Source: Christensenella sp. UBA1782
Lineage (GTDB): Bacteria > Bacillota > Clostridia > Christensenellales > DTU072
Reading direction: 5' to 3'
DNA length: 16,193 nt
Assembly: GCA_002315475.1 (NCBI GenBank)
Contig: DCGI01000007.1
Location: 1-16,193, forward strand
Position 1 is the first letter of the stretch, and the number at the start of each line of letters is the position of its first letter. Below are positions 8,192 through 16,010 of this stretch, one piece after another. The position numbers were made by a program, and so were the translations under genes. The notes beneath the pieces were generated by a model. The model was not told the DNA's origin, made no database searches, and worked only from the letters and a program-made list of their open reading frames with translations.

Positions 8192-8238
8192 ACAAAAAAC
8201 GCACTTGAAAGCAATTTCGGGTGCGTTTTTTGTTTTTC
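8192..8238 (+). terminator. Rho-independent terminator of the phage late operon
   Basis: A perfect 13-bp inverted repeat (ACAAAAAACGCAC at 8192-8204 and GTGCGTTTTTTGT at 8221-8233, 16-base loop) starts at the last base of the holin stop codon. T-runs follow on the + strand and the A-run on the left arm gives a T-run on the other strand, so it may stop transcription both ways. It separates the phage block from the cas promoter. Confidence 0.85.
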
Positions 8239-8245
8239 TATATAT

Positions 8246-8261
8246 GGGTAATTAGTTGCCC
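8246..8261. promoter_or_regulatory. Imperfect inverted repeat upstream of the cas promoter
   Basis: GGGTAA (8246-8251) and TTGCCC (8256-8261) form an inverted repeat with one T/G mismatch and a 4-base spacer, ending 9 bases before the -35 box. It could be an operator or activator site. Only sequence symmetry supports it. Confidence 0.3.
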
Positions 8262-8270
8262 AAGTCTATA

Positions 8271-8300
8271 TTGACAGGGGAAAAGATGATATGTTATAAT
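8271..8300 (+). promoter_or_regulatory. Consensus sigma-70/A promoter of the cas operon
   Basis: Perfect -35 TTGACA (8271-8276) and -10 TATAAT (8295-8300) with an 18-bp spacer, plus an extended -10 TG at 8292-8293. Transcription would start at about 8306-8308, about 25 bases before the cas3 ATG. It is a strong housekeeping promoter just behind the phage terminator, which implies transcription of cas independent of the phage late promoter. Confidence 0.88.
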
Positions 8301-8316
8301 GTTCTCATAACAGAAC
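8301..8316. promoter_or_regulatory. Small inverted repeat over the cas transcription start
   Basis: GTTCT (8301-8305) and AGAAC (8312-8316) are perfect inverted halves around a 6-base spacer, directly behind the -10 box and over the expected start point. A repressor bound here would block initiation. It may also be chance; five-base halves are not rare. Confidence 0.4.
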
Positions 8317-8330
8317 CAAAAGGAGAAAAG

Positions 8331-10640
8331 ATGTATATCGCACATATCGACGAATACGGCAAAAAGCAGTCGGTACAAGAGCATAATCGGAATGTGGCGC
8401 AGCTTGCCGAACAAAAAGTGGAGAGGATTGGTTTAGGAAAACTTGCTTATTTGACCGGATATTTGCATGATATAGGGAAATACTCAACGAGATTTCAAAA
8501 GTATATTACCGCACAAGAGGGAACAAAAGGATCGGTTATTCATTCTACGGCAGGATTACGGTACATTTTTGATGCCGTTGAAAGACTGCATCCTACTCAA
8601 AAGTGGTTGGCGGAACTCGTCGGATTTTCCGTTGCTTCTCATCATGGATTGATGGATTGTATTTTTTTAGATGGGACGAACGGTTTTTACGAGAAAATAC
8701 GAAATGACGATCGGCAGGGAGATTATGAGGAGGTAAAAGAAAGATTCGAGGAGGATGCTTTTGCTGCAATCGATTTTGACGGGGTTCTTGCGGAGGCCAT
8801 GCGAGAAGTATCCGAAAAAACTTACGGCAATTCTTTCGGAAGAGGGCTGTTGGCAAGACTACTTTTGTCGGCGGTCATAGATGCCGACAGACGGGATACG
8901 GCGAATTTTTATTTCGGAGAGAAAAAGGAAGAAATTGATTCGAGATCTGTCTTTGAAAGCATGGCGAACGAATGGGAAAAAAGAATTGCCGAATTGGAAA
9001 AAAAGGCAAGACCTTCATTGATTAACGACGTTCGGAAATACATTTCACGGAGTTGTTTTGAATCTGCGCAAAAAGAGGAGGGGGTTTATCGGCTTTCGGT
9101 GCCGACAGGTTCGGGCAAAACTCTTTCTTCTTTGCGGTTTGCCTTGTGGCACTCCATACGAAAAGACAAAAAAAAGATTTTTTACATTGCTCCTCTTTTG
9201 ACAATTTTGGAGCAAAATACGGCGGAAATCCTTGCCGGTGTGGGCGTGGAAAACGGAAAATACGTTTTAGAACATACGTCGGATATCGTAGCAAGTGCTA
9301 TGAGTGATGAAGATTCTGCCCGATACGAAAGTTTAGCGGAGGATTGGAGTGCACCGATAGTCGTAACGACGATGGTACAATTCTTAAACACCTTGTTTGA
9401 CGGTAAAACTTCTTGTATTCGTAGGATGCAGGCTTTGGTCAATTCGGTGATTATCATCGATGAAGTGCAGAGCATCCCGATAAAATTGACAAAAATGTTT
9501 TGTGCCTCCATACGGTTTTTGACAAATGTTTGCCGATGTACCGTTGTAATTTGCTCGGCGACGCAACCGATTGCAAAACTCCCTCAAAACATTCAGATAA
9601 AAGTCCCGTCAATGAAAGAATTGGTTACTCTTTCATCCGAACAAGAAAAGGTATTCGAAAGGGTAAAAATATTTAACGAAACGGATACGCCTTGCACATT
9701 GGAAGATTTGGCTGAGAAATTACGGGAAAATCAAAAAAAGTCAACCGGTACTCTTTGTATTTGCAATACTAAGAAAGAAGCCGCAAAATTGTTTGATATG
9801 CTTTCGATGGCGTTTCGAGGTGAAAAAACCTCGGTATATCATTTGTCTGCCGGAATGTGTAAAGCCCACAGAACCAAAGTGTTGGAAGACGTTCGAAAAA
9901 AACTATCGGAAAACGAGTCGGTTCTTTGTGTTTCAACACAAGTTATTGAAGCAGGGGTGGATATTTCGTTTTCGTGTGTGTACCGTGTTTTAGCGGGATT
10001 GGACAGTATCATGCAATCTGCCGGAAGATGTAATCGACACGGGGAACGAGAAAGCGGTGACGTTCATATTATCCGATTGCAAAATGAAAAAATTACCGCT
10101 TTGCGAGAGATCGAAAAAGCACAAGAGGCGGCGAAACAAACCTTTGCAGGGCAGAAAGATATAGTATCGAAGGACGGAATTTCCTTTTATTATCATCGGC
10201 TGTATCAAATCTATCCGGCAAAAGATTTGGAGTTTTCCGTATTAAATAATACATTATACGATTTACTCGGTATCAGAACGGGCTTTGCAAGTGCGGATGT
10301 AACATTTAAGCAGGCTTTTAAGACGGCGGGAGAAATGTTTTCGGTCTTTGACGAAGAAACGATTTCGGTAATTGTACCCTATGACGAAACGGCGAAACAG
10401 TTGATTATCGATCTGTGCGGGAAAGAAGCCGAACGTAATTATCTCTTCACTCAGAAAAAATTGGAGGCTGTAAAACCGTATATCGTTTCGTTGTACAAGC
10501 CGCAACAAAGGGTGCTTGAGCAAAACGGAGGACTTTACGCAAGAAGTATTTGTGGACAAAACGTACTGTTTTTACAAGAAGATTTTTATTCCGAAACCGG
10601 TGTAACGGATGAAAATAATAAATTAAAAGGAGGTTTTTAA
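8331..10640 (+). CDS. cas3: Cas3, HD nuclease-helicase of type I-C CRISPR
   Basis: Effector that unwinds and degrades target DNA after Cascade recruits it. 769 residues, normal for a full-length I-C Cas3. The N-terminal HD nuclease domain has H18, the H46-D47 pair in GYLHDIGK, ASHHG (about residue 105) and VIDADRRDT. The superfamily 2 helicase follows: VPTGSGKT (about 257-264), IIIDEVQSIP (DExH-type, about 377), SATQP (about 409) and QSAGRCNRHG (about 562). All key residues are present. ATG 8331 was chosen because it lies 25 bases after the expected transcription start and follows AAAAGGAG. An in-frame start 75 bases further up would be inside the promoter. First gene of the cas operon; its TAA overlaps cas5c by one base. 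Confidence 0.95.
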   Translation: MYIAHIDEYGKKQSVQEHNRNVAQLAEQKVERIGLGKLAYLTGYLHDIGKYSTRFQKYITAQEGTKGSVIHSTAGLRYIFDAVERLHPTQKWLAELVGFSVASHHGLMDCIFLDGTNGFYEKIRNDDRQGDYEEVKERFEEDAFAAIDFDGVLAEAMREVSEKTYGNSFGRGLLARLLLSAVIDADRRDTANFYFGEKKEEIDSRSVFESMANEWEKRIAELEKKARPSLINDVRKYISRSCFESAQKEEGVYRLSVPTGSGKTLSSLRFALWHSIRKDKKKIFYIAPLLTILEQNTAEILAGVGVENGKYVLEHTSDIVASAMSDEDSARYESLAEDWSAPIVVTTMVQFLNTLFDGKTSCIRRMQALVNSVIIIDEVQSIPIKLTKMFCASIRFLTNVCRCTVVICSATQPIAKLPQNIQIKVPSMKELVTLSSEQEKVFERVKIFNETDTPCTLEDLAEKLRENQKKSTGTLCICNTKKEAAKLFDMLSMAFRGEKTSVYHLSAGMCKAHRTKVLEDVRKKLSENESVLCVSTQVIEAGVDISFSCVYRVLAGLDSIMQSAGRCNRHGERESGDVHIIRLQNEKITALREIEKAQEAAKQTFAGQKDIVSKDGISFYYHRLYQIYPAKDLEFSVLNNTLYDLLGIRTGFASADVTFKQAFKTAGEMFSVFDEETISVIVPYDETAKQLIIDLCGKEAERNYLFTQKKLEAVKPYIVSLYKPQQRVLEQNGGLYARSICGQNVLFLQEDFYSETGVTDENNKLKGGF

Positions 10641-11368
10641 TGCATCAGAATCAAGTTGAATTTGAAGTCTATGGCGACTATGCTCTTTTTTCCGATATTG
10701 TTACGCGCGCAGGCGGGGAAAAGTGTAGTTATCAGATTCCTACGTACGAAGCCATCAAAGGTGTTCTGCACAGTATCTATTGGAAGCCGACCATTATTTG
10801 GATTGTGGACGAAGTCCGCGTGATGAATCAAATCCAGATGGAAACCAAAGGTGTCCGACCTATTCGATACGCAGAAGCAAAAAACGATTTATCGTATTAT
10901 ACCTATCTGAAAAATTGTCGCTATCAAGTAAAAGCTCATTTCATTTTCAATGAAAACCGACCGGAACTCGAAGCCGATCGGAACGAGAACAAACATCACA
11001 ATATCGCTAAGCGTGCTATAAAAAAAGGCGGTAGAAGGGATGTTTATTTAGGCACTCGGGAGTGTCAAGCATATGTCGAACCTCGTGTGTTCGGCGAGGG
11101 AGAGGGGTTCTATGATAATGTGCCGTTACAGACATTCGGAAGAATGTATCATGGTATTACATACCCCGATGAAGCATACTCAGAAACGACGAAAGGGAAT
11201 CTTACCGTACGATTTTGGGATGCCGAAATGAAGAATGGTGTGATTTCGTTTCCCATGCCATTGCAGTGTACGGGCACTTATGAAAAAGTGATCAAGAAGT
11301 ATGGAAACGTAAAAACATTCGGTGTGGAAGAACACAATTTTGTCGTTGAAGAAGAGGAGGGGAAATGA
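10640..11368 (+). CDS. cas5c: Cas5c (Cas5d), crRNA-processing subunit of type I-C Cascade
   Basis: In type I-C no Cas6 exists; Cas5c cuts the pre-crRNA at the repeat stem and stays on the 5' handle. 242 residues, near the family norm. Seen: the N-terminal ferredoxin-like strand (EFEVYGDYALFSDIV), PTYEAIKGVLHSIYW with Tyr47, and NENKHHNIAKRAIKKGGRR with Lys118-His119-His120. These match the Tyr, Lys and His used for cleavage in the Bacillus halodurans homologue. Also seen: YLGTRECQAYVEP and the C-terminal FWDAEMKNGVI. A very strong AGGAGG precedes the ATG, which overlaps the cas3 TAA. The last four bases overlap cas8c. Nothing is missing. Confidence 0.95.
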   Translation: MHQNQVEFEVYGDYALFSDIVTRAGGEKCSYQIPTYEAIKGVLHSIYWKPTIIWIVDEVRVMNQIQMETKGVRPIRYAEAKNDLSYYTYLKNCRYQVKAHFIFNENRPELEADRNENKHHNIAKRAIKKGGRRDVYLGTRECQAYVEPRVFGEGEGFYDNVPLQTFGRMYHGITYPDEAYSETTKGNLTVRFWDAEMKNGVISFPMPLQCTGTYEKVIKKYGNVKTFGVEEHNFVVEEEEGK

Positions 11369-13152
11369 GTTGGTTTGAAAAATGTATCGCCACCTATGAT
11401 AACAATATCGACATGGCGGGGAAATGCTCGGGGCCCATCACCGTTCCTCTCGTGCCGATGTTTTTCATCGGACAGAAAGTAAACGTTTCGGTCACCGTAA
11501 ACGAAGCCGGTGATTTTGTAAGTGCCTATGTTCTTGCAAAAGACGAACAAAACACCATCATACCTGCTACGGAAGAGTCGGGAGGACGTTCCAGAGGAAT
11601 TGCTCCGCATCCGTTTTGCGATAAGCTCGGCTACCTTGCTTTTCAAAATCTGGACGGAAAAGACTATCAAAAAAAACACGATGCCTATATGGCACAATTA
11701 CAAGAATGGTCTCAAAGTCCCGATGCTCCTATTCTTGTAAAAAGCGTTTTTATCTATCTTTGTAAAGGAACGCTTTTGGAAGACTTGCGGCAACAAGGTA
11801 TTTTGCAAGAAGATTTCGACGTAGAAAAAGAAGAAAAAACGATGGTTCGGTTCAGTGTGCTTCTTGCCTCGGGAGAATCCGTCGATTGTTGGAACAGTCC
11901 CGTTTTTTTTGAGAGCTTTGCTCGATATTACGTAGGACGGAATGCTTCGCAAATAGATCTTTGTTACGTTAGCGGGAAGCATGAAAGCGTTTTACACAAT
12001 CACCCGAAAGGAGTTTGGAATCGTGCCTACGGAGCCAAAATTATTTCAGCGAACGATAATGCCGGTTTTACGTTTCGCGGAAGATTTTCAAACCGGGACG
12101 AAGCCTTTATTATCGGGAACGTTCCTTCGCAAAAAGCACACAATGCCCTTCGATGGGTTATCGCCAATCAAGGAACGTCGTTCGGCAACAGAGTCTTTGT
12201 CGCTTGGAACAGTTCTAAAATCAATATACCGAAACCGATGGGATTTTTGCCATCCGACGAAGAAGAGGAAGAAGAACAGCCGTCCACGCAAATAGAGTAT
12301 CGTGAGAAAATCAATAAGGCTTTGTCGGGGTATGGCATAATCGGTTCGGAAATCGATAAGAATGTTCAGATAATGGCGTTTGAGGCGGCGACGACCGGAA
12401 GACTGTCGGTAACCTATTATAACGAATTGGACGGAAGTGACTATTTACAACGGCTTCAAAACTGGTACGGCGATTGCTGTTGGGAGTTTTGGAAGAACGA
12501 TAAAAAGGTTGTACGTTCTCCGTCGGCAAAAGAAATTGTGGATTTTGCATACGGAACACAGCAGTCGAAATTTGTGGAAGCAAGCGACCAAGTTCGTTCC
12601 GAACACATACAGACGCTTCTGCACTGTATCGTGGATAACGCCTTTATCCCTATGGATATTGTTCGAGGATTGGTAAGCAAGTGCCAAACAAGACAAGCTT
12701 ATTCTTCGGGAAATTACGAAAGGTTGCTTTCCATAACCAGTGCTATTTTGAAAAAACACTATAAAGAAAGACAAAAAAAGGAGATAGAAATGAAATTAGA
12801 CATATCGAACACCGATAGAAGTTATTTGTTCGGCAGACTGTTGGCAGTTGCCGAAAAAATCGAAAGGGACACTTATTCCGCCAACGAACAAGATCGAGAA
12901 CCCAATGCCATTCGCCTGCAAGCGGCGTTTGTGCAACACCCCATGTACACATGGAAAAATCTGGAAGGCTTGCTCAATCCGTACTATGCCAAATTACCGG
13001 TCGGTATGCGTGTATTCTATAAGAACTACATCGGCGAGATTTTGTCTTCGGTTCGGGAAGAAGATGTGGGAATCTTGAACAAGCAGTTGGAAGATACCTA
13101 TATTCTCGGTTATTATTTACAAAGAAAAGACTTTTACACAGCAAAAAATTAA
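11365..13152 (+). CDS. cas8c: Cas8c, large subunit of type I-C Cascade
   Basis: Binds the PAM side of the target and holds Cascade together, recruiting Cas3. 595 residues, the usual size. The Csd1-family pattern is clear: PLVPMFF near the start, IIPATEESGGRSRG, APHPFCDKLGYLAFQN, an ISANDNAGFTFRGRF stretch, SQKAHNALRWVIANQGTSFG (the SSxxHNALRWLI-type block of this family) and a long helical C-terminal part. The region EDEEEEEEQ-like (SDEEEEEEQPSTQ, about residue 300) is an acidic linker. It starts at an ATGA overlap with cas5c, after GAGGAGGGG. The last 120 residues can also be made separately as Cas11c (see 12790-13152). Stop at 13152, then a 20-base gap to cas7c with its own strong ribosome binding site. 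Confidence 0.94.
   Translation: MSWFEKCIATYDNNIDMAGKCSGPITVPLVPMFFIGQKVNVSVTVNEAGDFVSAYVLAKDEQNTIIPATEESGGRSRGIAPHPFCDKLGYLAFQNLDGKDYQKKHDAYMAQLQEWSQSPDAPILVKSVFIYLCKGTLLEDLRQQGILQEDFDVEKEEKTMVRFSVLLASGESVDCWNSPVFFESFARYYVGRNASQIDLCYVSGKHESVLHNHPKGVWNRAYGAKIISANDNAGFTFRGRFSNRDEAFIIGNVPSQKAHNALRWVIANQGTSFGNRVFVAWNSSKINIPKPMGFLPSDEEEEEEQPSTQIEYREKINKALSGYGIIGSEIDKNVQIMAFEAATTGRLSVTYYNELDGSDYLQRLQNWYGDCCWEFWKNDKKVVRSPSAKEIVDFAYGTQQSKFVEASDQVRSEHIQTLLHCIVDNAFIPMDIVRGLVSKCQTRQAYSSGNYERLLSITSAILKKHYKERQKKEIEMKLDISNTDRSYLFGRLLAVAEKIERDTYSANEQDREPNAIRLQAAFVQHPMYTWKNLEGLLNPYYAKLPVGMRVFYKNYIGEILSSVREEDVGILNKQLEDTYILGYYLQRKDFYTAKN
12790..13152 (+). CDS. cas11c: Cas11c small subunit, from an internal start inside cas8c
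   Basis: In-frame ATG at 12790 within cas8c (residue 476) behind AAGGAG (12778-12783) with a 6-base spacer. The product would be 120 residues, beginning MKLDISNTDRSYLFGRLLAV: a mainly helical protein ending at the Cas8c stop. Separate small subunits made this way are established in type I-C (internal translation inside cas8c), where two copies line the target strand in Cascade. Size, place in the C-terminal fifth and SD quality all match. Not proven here: the SD lies in codons for KKEIE and could be there by chance, though such a perfect match is suggestive. Confidence 0.8.
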   Translation: MKLDISNTDRSYLFGRLLAVAEKIERDTYSANEQDREPNAIRLQAAFVQHPMYTWKNLEGLLNPYYAKLPVGMRVFYKNYIGEILSSVREEDVGILNKQLEDTYILGYYLQRKDFYTAKN

Positions 13153-13172
13153 AAACAAGGAGGAAAGAAAAA

Positions 13173-14020
13173 ATGTCTTTACAAAACAAAATTGATTTTA
13201 TGGTATTGGTTTCCGCAACCAAGTACAACCCCAACGGTGATCCGTTGAACGGCAATCGTCCCAGAACCGACTACGAAGGGTTCGGTGAAATTTCCGACGT
13301 ATGCATTAAGAGAAAGATTCGTAACAGAATGATCGATAAAAATTGTTCGGTATTCGTACAATCGGACGACAAGAGAGTGGACGAGTTTAAGTCTTTGAGC
13401 GAGCGAGCTTCGGCGGTTTTGGAAGGAAAGAGTCAAGAAGAAGATGCAAAAAAAGCCTGTGAAACGTGGTTGGACGTTCGTACTTTCGGTCAAGTTTTTG
13501 CGTTTAAGAGCAAAAAGCCAATAAATCCGGTGAAAAGGGTGTTTCGGTGCCGGTTCGTGGACCGGTAACCATTCGACAAGCGGTTTCTTGCTCGCCTTTG
13601 GATGTTTCTTCCATGCAAATTACGAAGAGTGTGAACAGCGAACCCGGAGAAGGAAAAACTCCCGACACAATGGCTACCAAACACATGGTGGAATTCGGTT
13701 TGTATAAGATTTTCGGAGCCATCAACGTTCAACTCGCCGAAAAGACCGGTTTTTCGGACGAAGATGCCGAAATCATCAAGGAATGCTTAAAAACTCTGTT
13801 TGTCAACGATGCTTCTTCTGCACGTCCGGACGGAAGTATGGAAGTGGTAAAATTGATTTGGTGGAAACATAATTGCAAAGAAGGACAGTATTCTTCCGCC
13901 GATGTACATCGTTCCGTACGTATCGCTTTGAAGGAGGGTGTCATGATACCCCGTTCGGCAGAAGATTATGATGTCGTTATCGAAAAACTGGATGGATTGA
14001 ATCCCGAAGTCGTTCTATAA
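13173..14020 (+). pseudogene. cas7c: cas7c backbone subunit, split by a -1 frameshift
   Basis: Cas7c (Csd2) copies form the helical backbone of Cascade along the crRNA. The N-terminal part runs in one frame from ATG 13173 (after AAGGAGG) and shows NPNGDPLNGNRPRTDYEGFG, EISDVCIKRKIRNRMIDKN and WLDVRTFGQVFAFK. That frame stops at 13568 after a nonsense-like tail. The rest lies in the -1 frame, open from 13508 to 14020: GEKGVSVPVRGPVTIRQAV, SSMQITKSVNSEPGEG, LFVNDASSARPDGSMEV and SADVHRSVRIALKEG. Joined by one added base the protein is 282 residues, the normal size, with conserved blocks on both sides, so a single-base event explains it. As read, the N-part would make 131 residues. A GTG at 13547 after AAAAGGG might start a 157-residue C-part. 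Whether Cascade works is open. Confidence 0.9.
13503..13517 (+). other. Frameshift site of cas7c (A5 run)
   Basis: Reading TTT AAG AGC AAA AAG, the five A bases (13512-13516) are the likely place of the shift. With six A the codons become FKSKKANKSGEKGVSV, joining the two frames. Slipping back one base on AAA AAG gives the same result, but the heptamer C AAA AAG is not a full slippery site (first base differs). A weak hairpin (CCGGT/ACCGG at 13550-13554 and 13561-13565) is about 33 bases further, too far to be a normal stimulator. Confidence 0.6.
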
Positions 14021-14022
14021 AA

Positions 14023-14682
14023 ATGGAATATCGAGAAGAAGATTTTTTGCAACTGTCCGGAATTCAACACTACGTTTTTTGTAAAAGGCAGTGGTGTTTA
14101 ATCCACATGGAGCAAATTTGGGAGGAAAACGTGCGCACCGTACAAGGTGAAATTCTGCACGAGAATGCGCACGATCCTTTCTTTAGGGAATCTCGAAAAA
14201 ACGTTATCGTTACTCGTGCTATGCCCGTTCATTCTTACAGGATGGGCATAGCGGGAGAATGTGATATCGTTGAGTACAGAAAAAGTAATAAAGGCATATC
14301 TTTGTTCGGGAAAGAGGGTTTGTATAGTGTTTTTCCGATAGAATATAAAAAAGGGAAACCCAAAGAACATGATGCCGACGTTTTACAGTTGGTTGCACAG
14401 GCAATGTGTTTGGAAGAAATGCTTTTGACACAAATCCCTACCGGTGCTATCTATTACGGTGAAACGAGAAGTCGTCTGCAAGTGGAAATTACCGAAGACC
14501 GCAAGGAAGAAGTCGAAAAAGTTTTTCAAGAAATGCACGATTTAATGATAAGCGGCAAGACGTCGGGTGTTACTCGAAAGAAAAGTTGCAATGCTTGCTC
14601 GTTGAAAGAAATATGTTTGCCGATGCTTGTAAAAACGGAAAAACCATCGGAATACAATAAAAGGATACTGTTCGAGACATGA
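14023..14682 (+). CDS. cas4: Cas4, RecB-like nuclease for spacer acquisition
   Basis: Trims prespacers and sets PAM and orientation with Cas1-Cas2; needed for correct spacers in I-C. 219 residues, typical. Iron-sulfur ligands: Cys20 (YVFCKRQW) and the C-terminal Cys189, Cys192, Cys198 cluster (SCNACSLKEIC). The RecB nuclease core has GECDIVEY (Asp), FPIEYKKGKPK (Glu and Lys) and DVLQLVAQAMCLEEM. Starts 2 bases after the cas7c stop with no clear ribosome binding site, so it probably depends on translation of the gene upstream. The frameshifted cas7c still ends in its own stop, and coupling may be reduced. The 3' end overlaps cas1 (ATGA). Confidence 0.93.
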   Translation: MEYREEDFLQLSGIQHYVFCKRQWCLIHMEQIWEENVRTVQGEILHENAHDPFFRESRKNVIVTRAMPVHSYRMGIAGECDIVEYRKSNKGISLFGKEGLYSVFPIEYKKGKPKEHDADVLQLVAQAMCLEEMLLTQIPTGAIYYGETRSRLQVEITEDRKEEVEKVFQEMHDLMISGKTSGVTRKKSCNACSLKEICLPMLVKTEKPSEYNKRILFET

Positions 14683-15704
14683 AAAAATTATTGAATACGT
14701 TGTACGTTATGACGGAAAACGCTTATTTATCGTTGGACGGCGAAAATGTCGTAATTTCAGCCGAAGGCAGGGATTTAGGCAGGGTGCCTTTGCATACGGT
14801 GGATGGTGTCGTATCCTTTGGATATGTCGGTGCAAGTCCCGCTTTCATGGGAAAATGTGCCGAATACAATAAACCCCTTGTTTTTTTGACACCGCAAGGA
14901 AGATTTCTTGCCCGAGTTATCGGAAAACAATACGGTAATATTCTGTTACGAAAAAAGCAGTTTTGTTTAGAAGAATCGGTAAAATTACGTTTGGCGCAAA
15001 ACATAATTGCGGCAAAGTTGTATAATAGTTCCAATGTTTTCCGGCGGGCAATAAGCGATTATTCCGAAAGATTGGATTGTATAAAGTTGCAAGAAGTACG
15101 AGATGCGATAAAAAGAAATTCGGAACGGGCCTTTGTCACTCAAAATCAAGATATTTTGCGAGGAATAGAAGGAGAATCGGCGAGTATGTATTTTTCGGCT
15201 TTCCCCTGTCTTATTCTGAAACAACAAGAGGAATTTGTGTTTCGGGGTAGAAGTCGAAGACCTCCTCTCGACAACGTTAACGCTTTACTTTCTTTCGGTT
15301 ATTCGTTATTGACGTCTATGTGTGTTTCCGCCTTGGAAACAGTCGGTTTAGATCCCTATTTGGGTGTATTTCATACCGAACGTCCGGGACGGTGTTCTTT
15401 AGCTTTGGATTTAGAAGAAGAATTTCGCGCTTATATGGTGGATCGCTTTGTTCTTTCTCTTATCAACAAAAAAATGTTGACCGCTTCCGACTTTTATCAA
15501 AAAGAAAACGGTGCGGTTCTGTTTACCGATGAAGGAAAAAAGGCGTTTATTACTTTGTGGCAAGAACGAAAGAAAGAAGTCATTTTGCATCCGTATTTGA
15601 AAGAAAAAATTGAAGTTGGGTTATTACCATACGTTCAAGCTTTGTTATTGTCAAAGTATCTGCGAGGAGATATTGATGACTATCCGCCGTTTTTATGGAA
15701 ATAG
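14679..15704 (+). CDS. cas1: Cas1, spacer integrase
   Basis: Metal-dependent integrase which, with Cas2 and Cas4, inserts new spacers at the leader end of the array. 341 residues, in the I-C range. Active-site residues visible: Glu166 in EGESASMYF, His232 in FHTERPGRCS, and the acidic group Asp244-Leu-Glu-Glu-Glu in LALDLEEEFR (the third ligand lies there). N-terminal beta domain: NTLYVMTENAYLSLDGENV. ATG overlaps the cas4 TGA (ATGA). There is no good ribosome binding site, which points to translational coupling. The C-terminus overlaps nothing: TAG at 15702-15704 lies in the ribosome binding site of cas2. Intact. Confidence 0.95.
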   Translation: MKKLLNTLYVMTENAYLSLDGENVVISAEGRDLGRVPLHTVDGVVSFGYVGASPAFMGKCAEYNKPLVFLTPQGRFLARVIGKQYGNILLRKKQFCLEESVKLRLAQNIIAAKLYNSSNVFRRAISDYSERLDCIKLQEVRDAIKRNSERAFVTQNQDILRGIEGESASMYFSAFPCLILKQQEEFVFRGRSRRPPLDNVNALLSFGYSLLTSMCVSALETVGLDPYLGVFHTERPGRCSLALDLEEEFRAYMVDRFVLSLINKKMLTASDFYQKENGAVLFTDEGKKAFITLWQERKKEVILHPYLKEKIEVGLLPYVQALLLSKYLRGDIDDYPPFLWK

Positions 15705-15712
15705 GAGAAAAA

Positions 15713-16003
15713 ATGCTGATACTGATATCGTATGACGTAAATACGGAAACATCTGAAGGTAAAACTCGTTTAAGGAAGGTTGCCAAAGAATGTCAGAATT
15801 ACGGGCATCGTGTTCAAAATTCTGTTTTTGAATGTATATTGGATGCTACTCAATATACGATCGTAAAACAAAAATTAAAAACTATTATGGACGAAGAGAA
15901 AGACAGTCTTCGTTTTTACACGTTGGGAAATCATTACAAGAGCAAGGTGGAAACCTTCGGCAAGAATTCCGAATATGAACCGGAAGGAATTCTTGTGTTT
16001 TAA
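15713..16003 (+). CDS. cas2: Cas2, partner of Cas1 in spacer integration
   Basis: Small ferredoxin-fold protein that bridges two Cas1 dimers. 96 residues, the expected size for I-C. Motifs: LISYDVNTET with the family Asp, TRLRKVAKECQNYGHRVQNS, VFECILDATQY, KDSLRFYTLGNH and the closing PEGILVF. ATG 15713 is chosen because TAGGAG ends six bases ahead of it and the product then starts MLILISYDV like its relatives. The in-frame ATG 15695 would lie inside cas1 and add six residues. Last gene of the cas operon; a hairpin terminator begins 8 bases after its stop. Confidence 0.95.
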   Translation: MLILISYDVNTETSEGKTRLRKVAKECQNYGHRVQNSVFECILDATQYTIVKQKLKTIMDEEKDSLRFYTLGNHYKSKVETFGKNSEYEPEGILVF

Positions 16004-16010
16004 TTGTTTA

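Noticed and set aside
8256..8330. N-terminal extension of Cas3 by 25 residues
   Set aside because: The extension would be coded by the promoter itself (-35 and -10 inside), and ATG 8331 has the better ribosome binding site.
13448..13462. A7 run (A AAA AAA) in cas7c as the frameshift site
   Set aside because: It is a fair slippery run, but a -1 shift there meets TGA at 13460-13462 and cannot reach the C-terminal frame, which only opens at 13508.
13546..13570. Hairpin CCGGT/ACCGG as a frameshift stimulator
   Set aside because: It starts about 33 bases after the A5 run, beyond the usual 5-9 base spacing, and has a 5-bp stem only.
15695..15712. Earlier Cas2 start
   Set aside because: It would lie in cas1 without ribosome binding site; ATG 15713 follows TAGGAG and gives the usual 96 residues.
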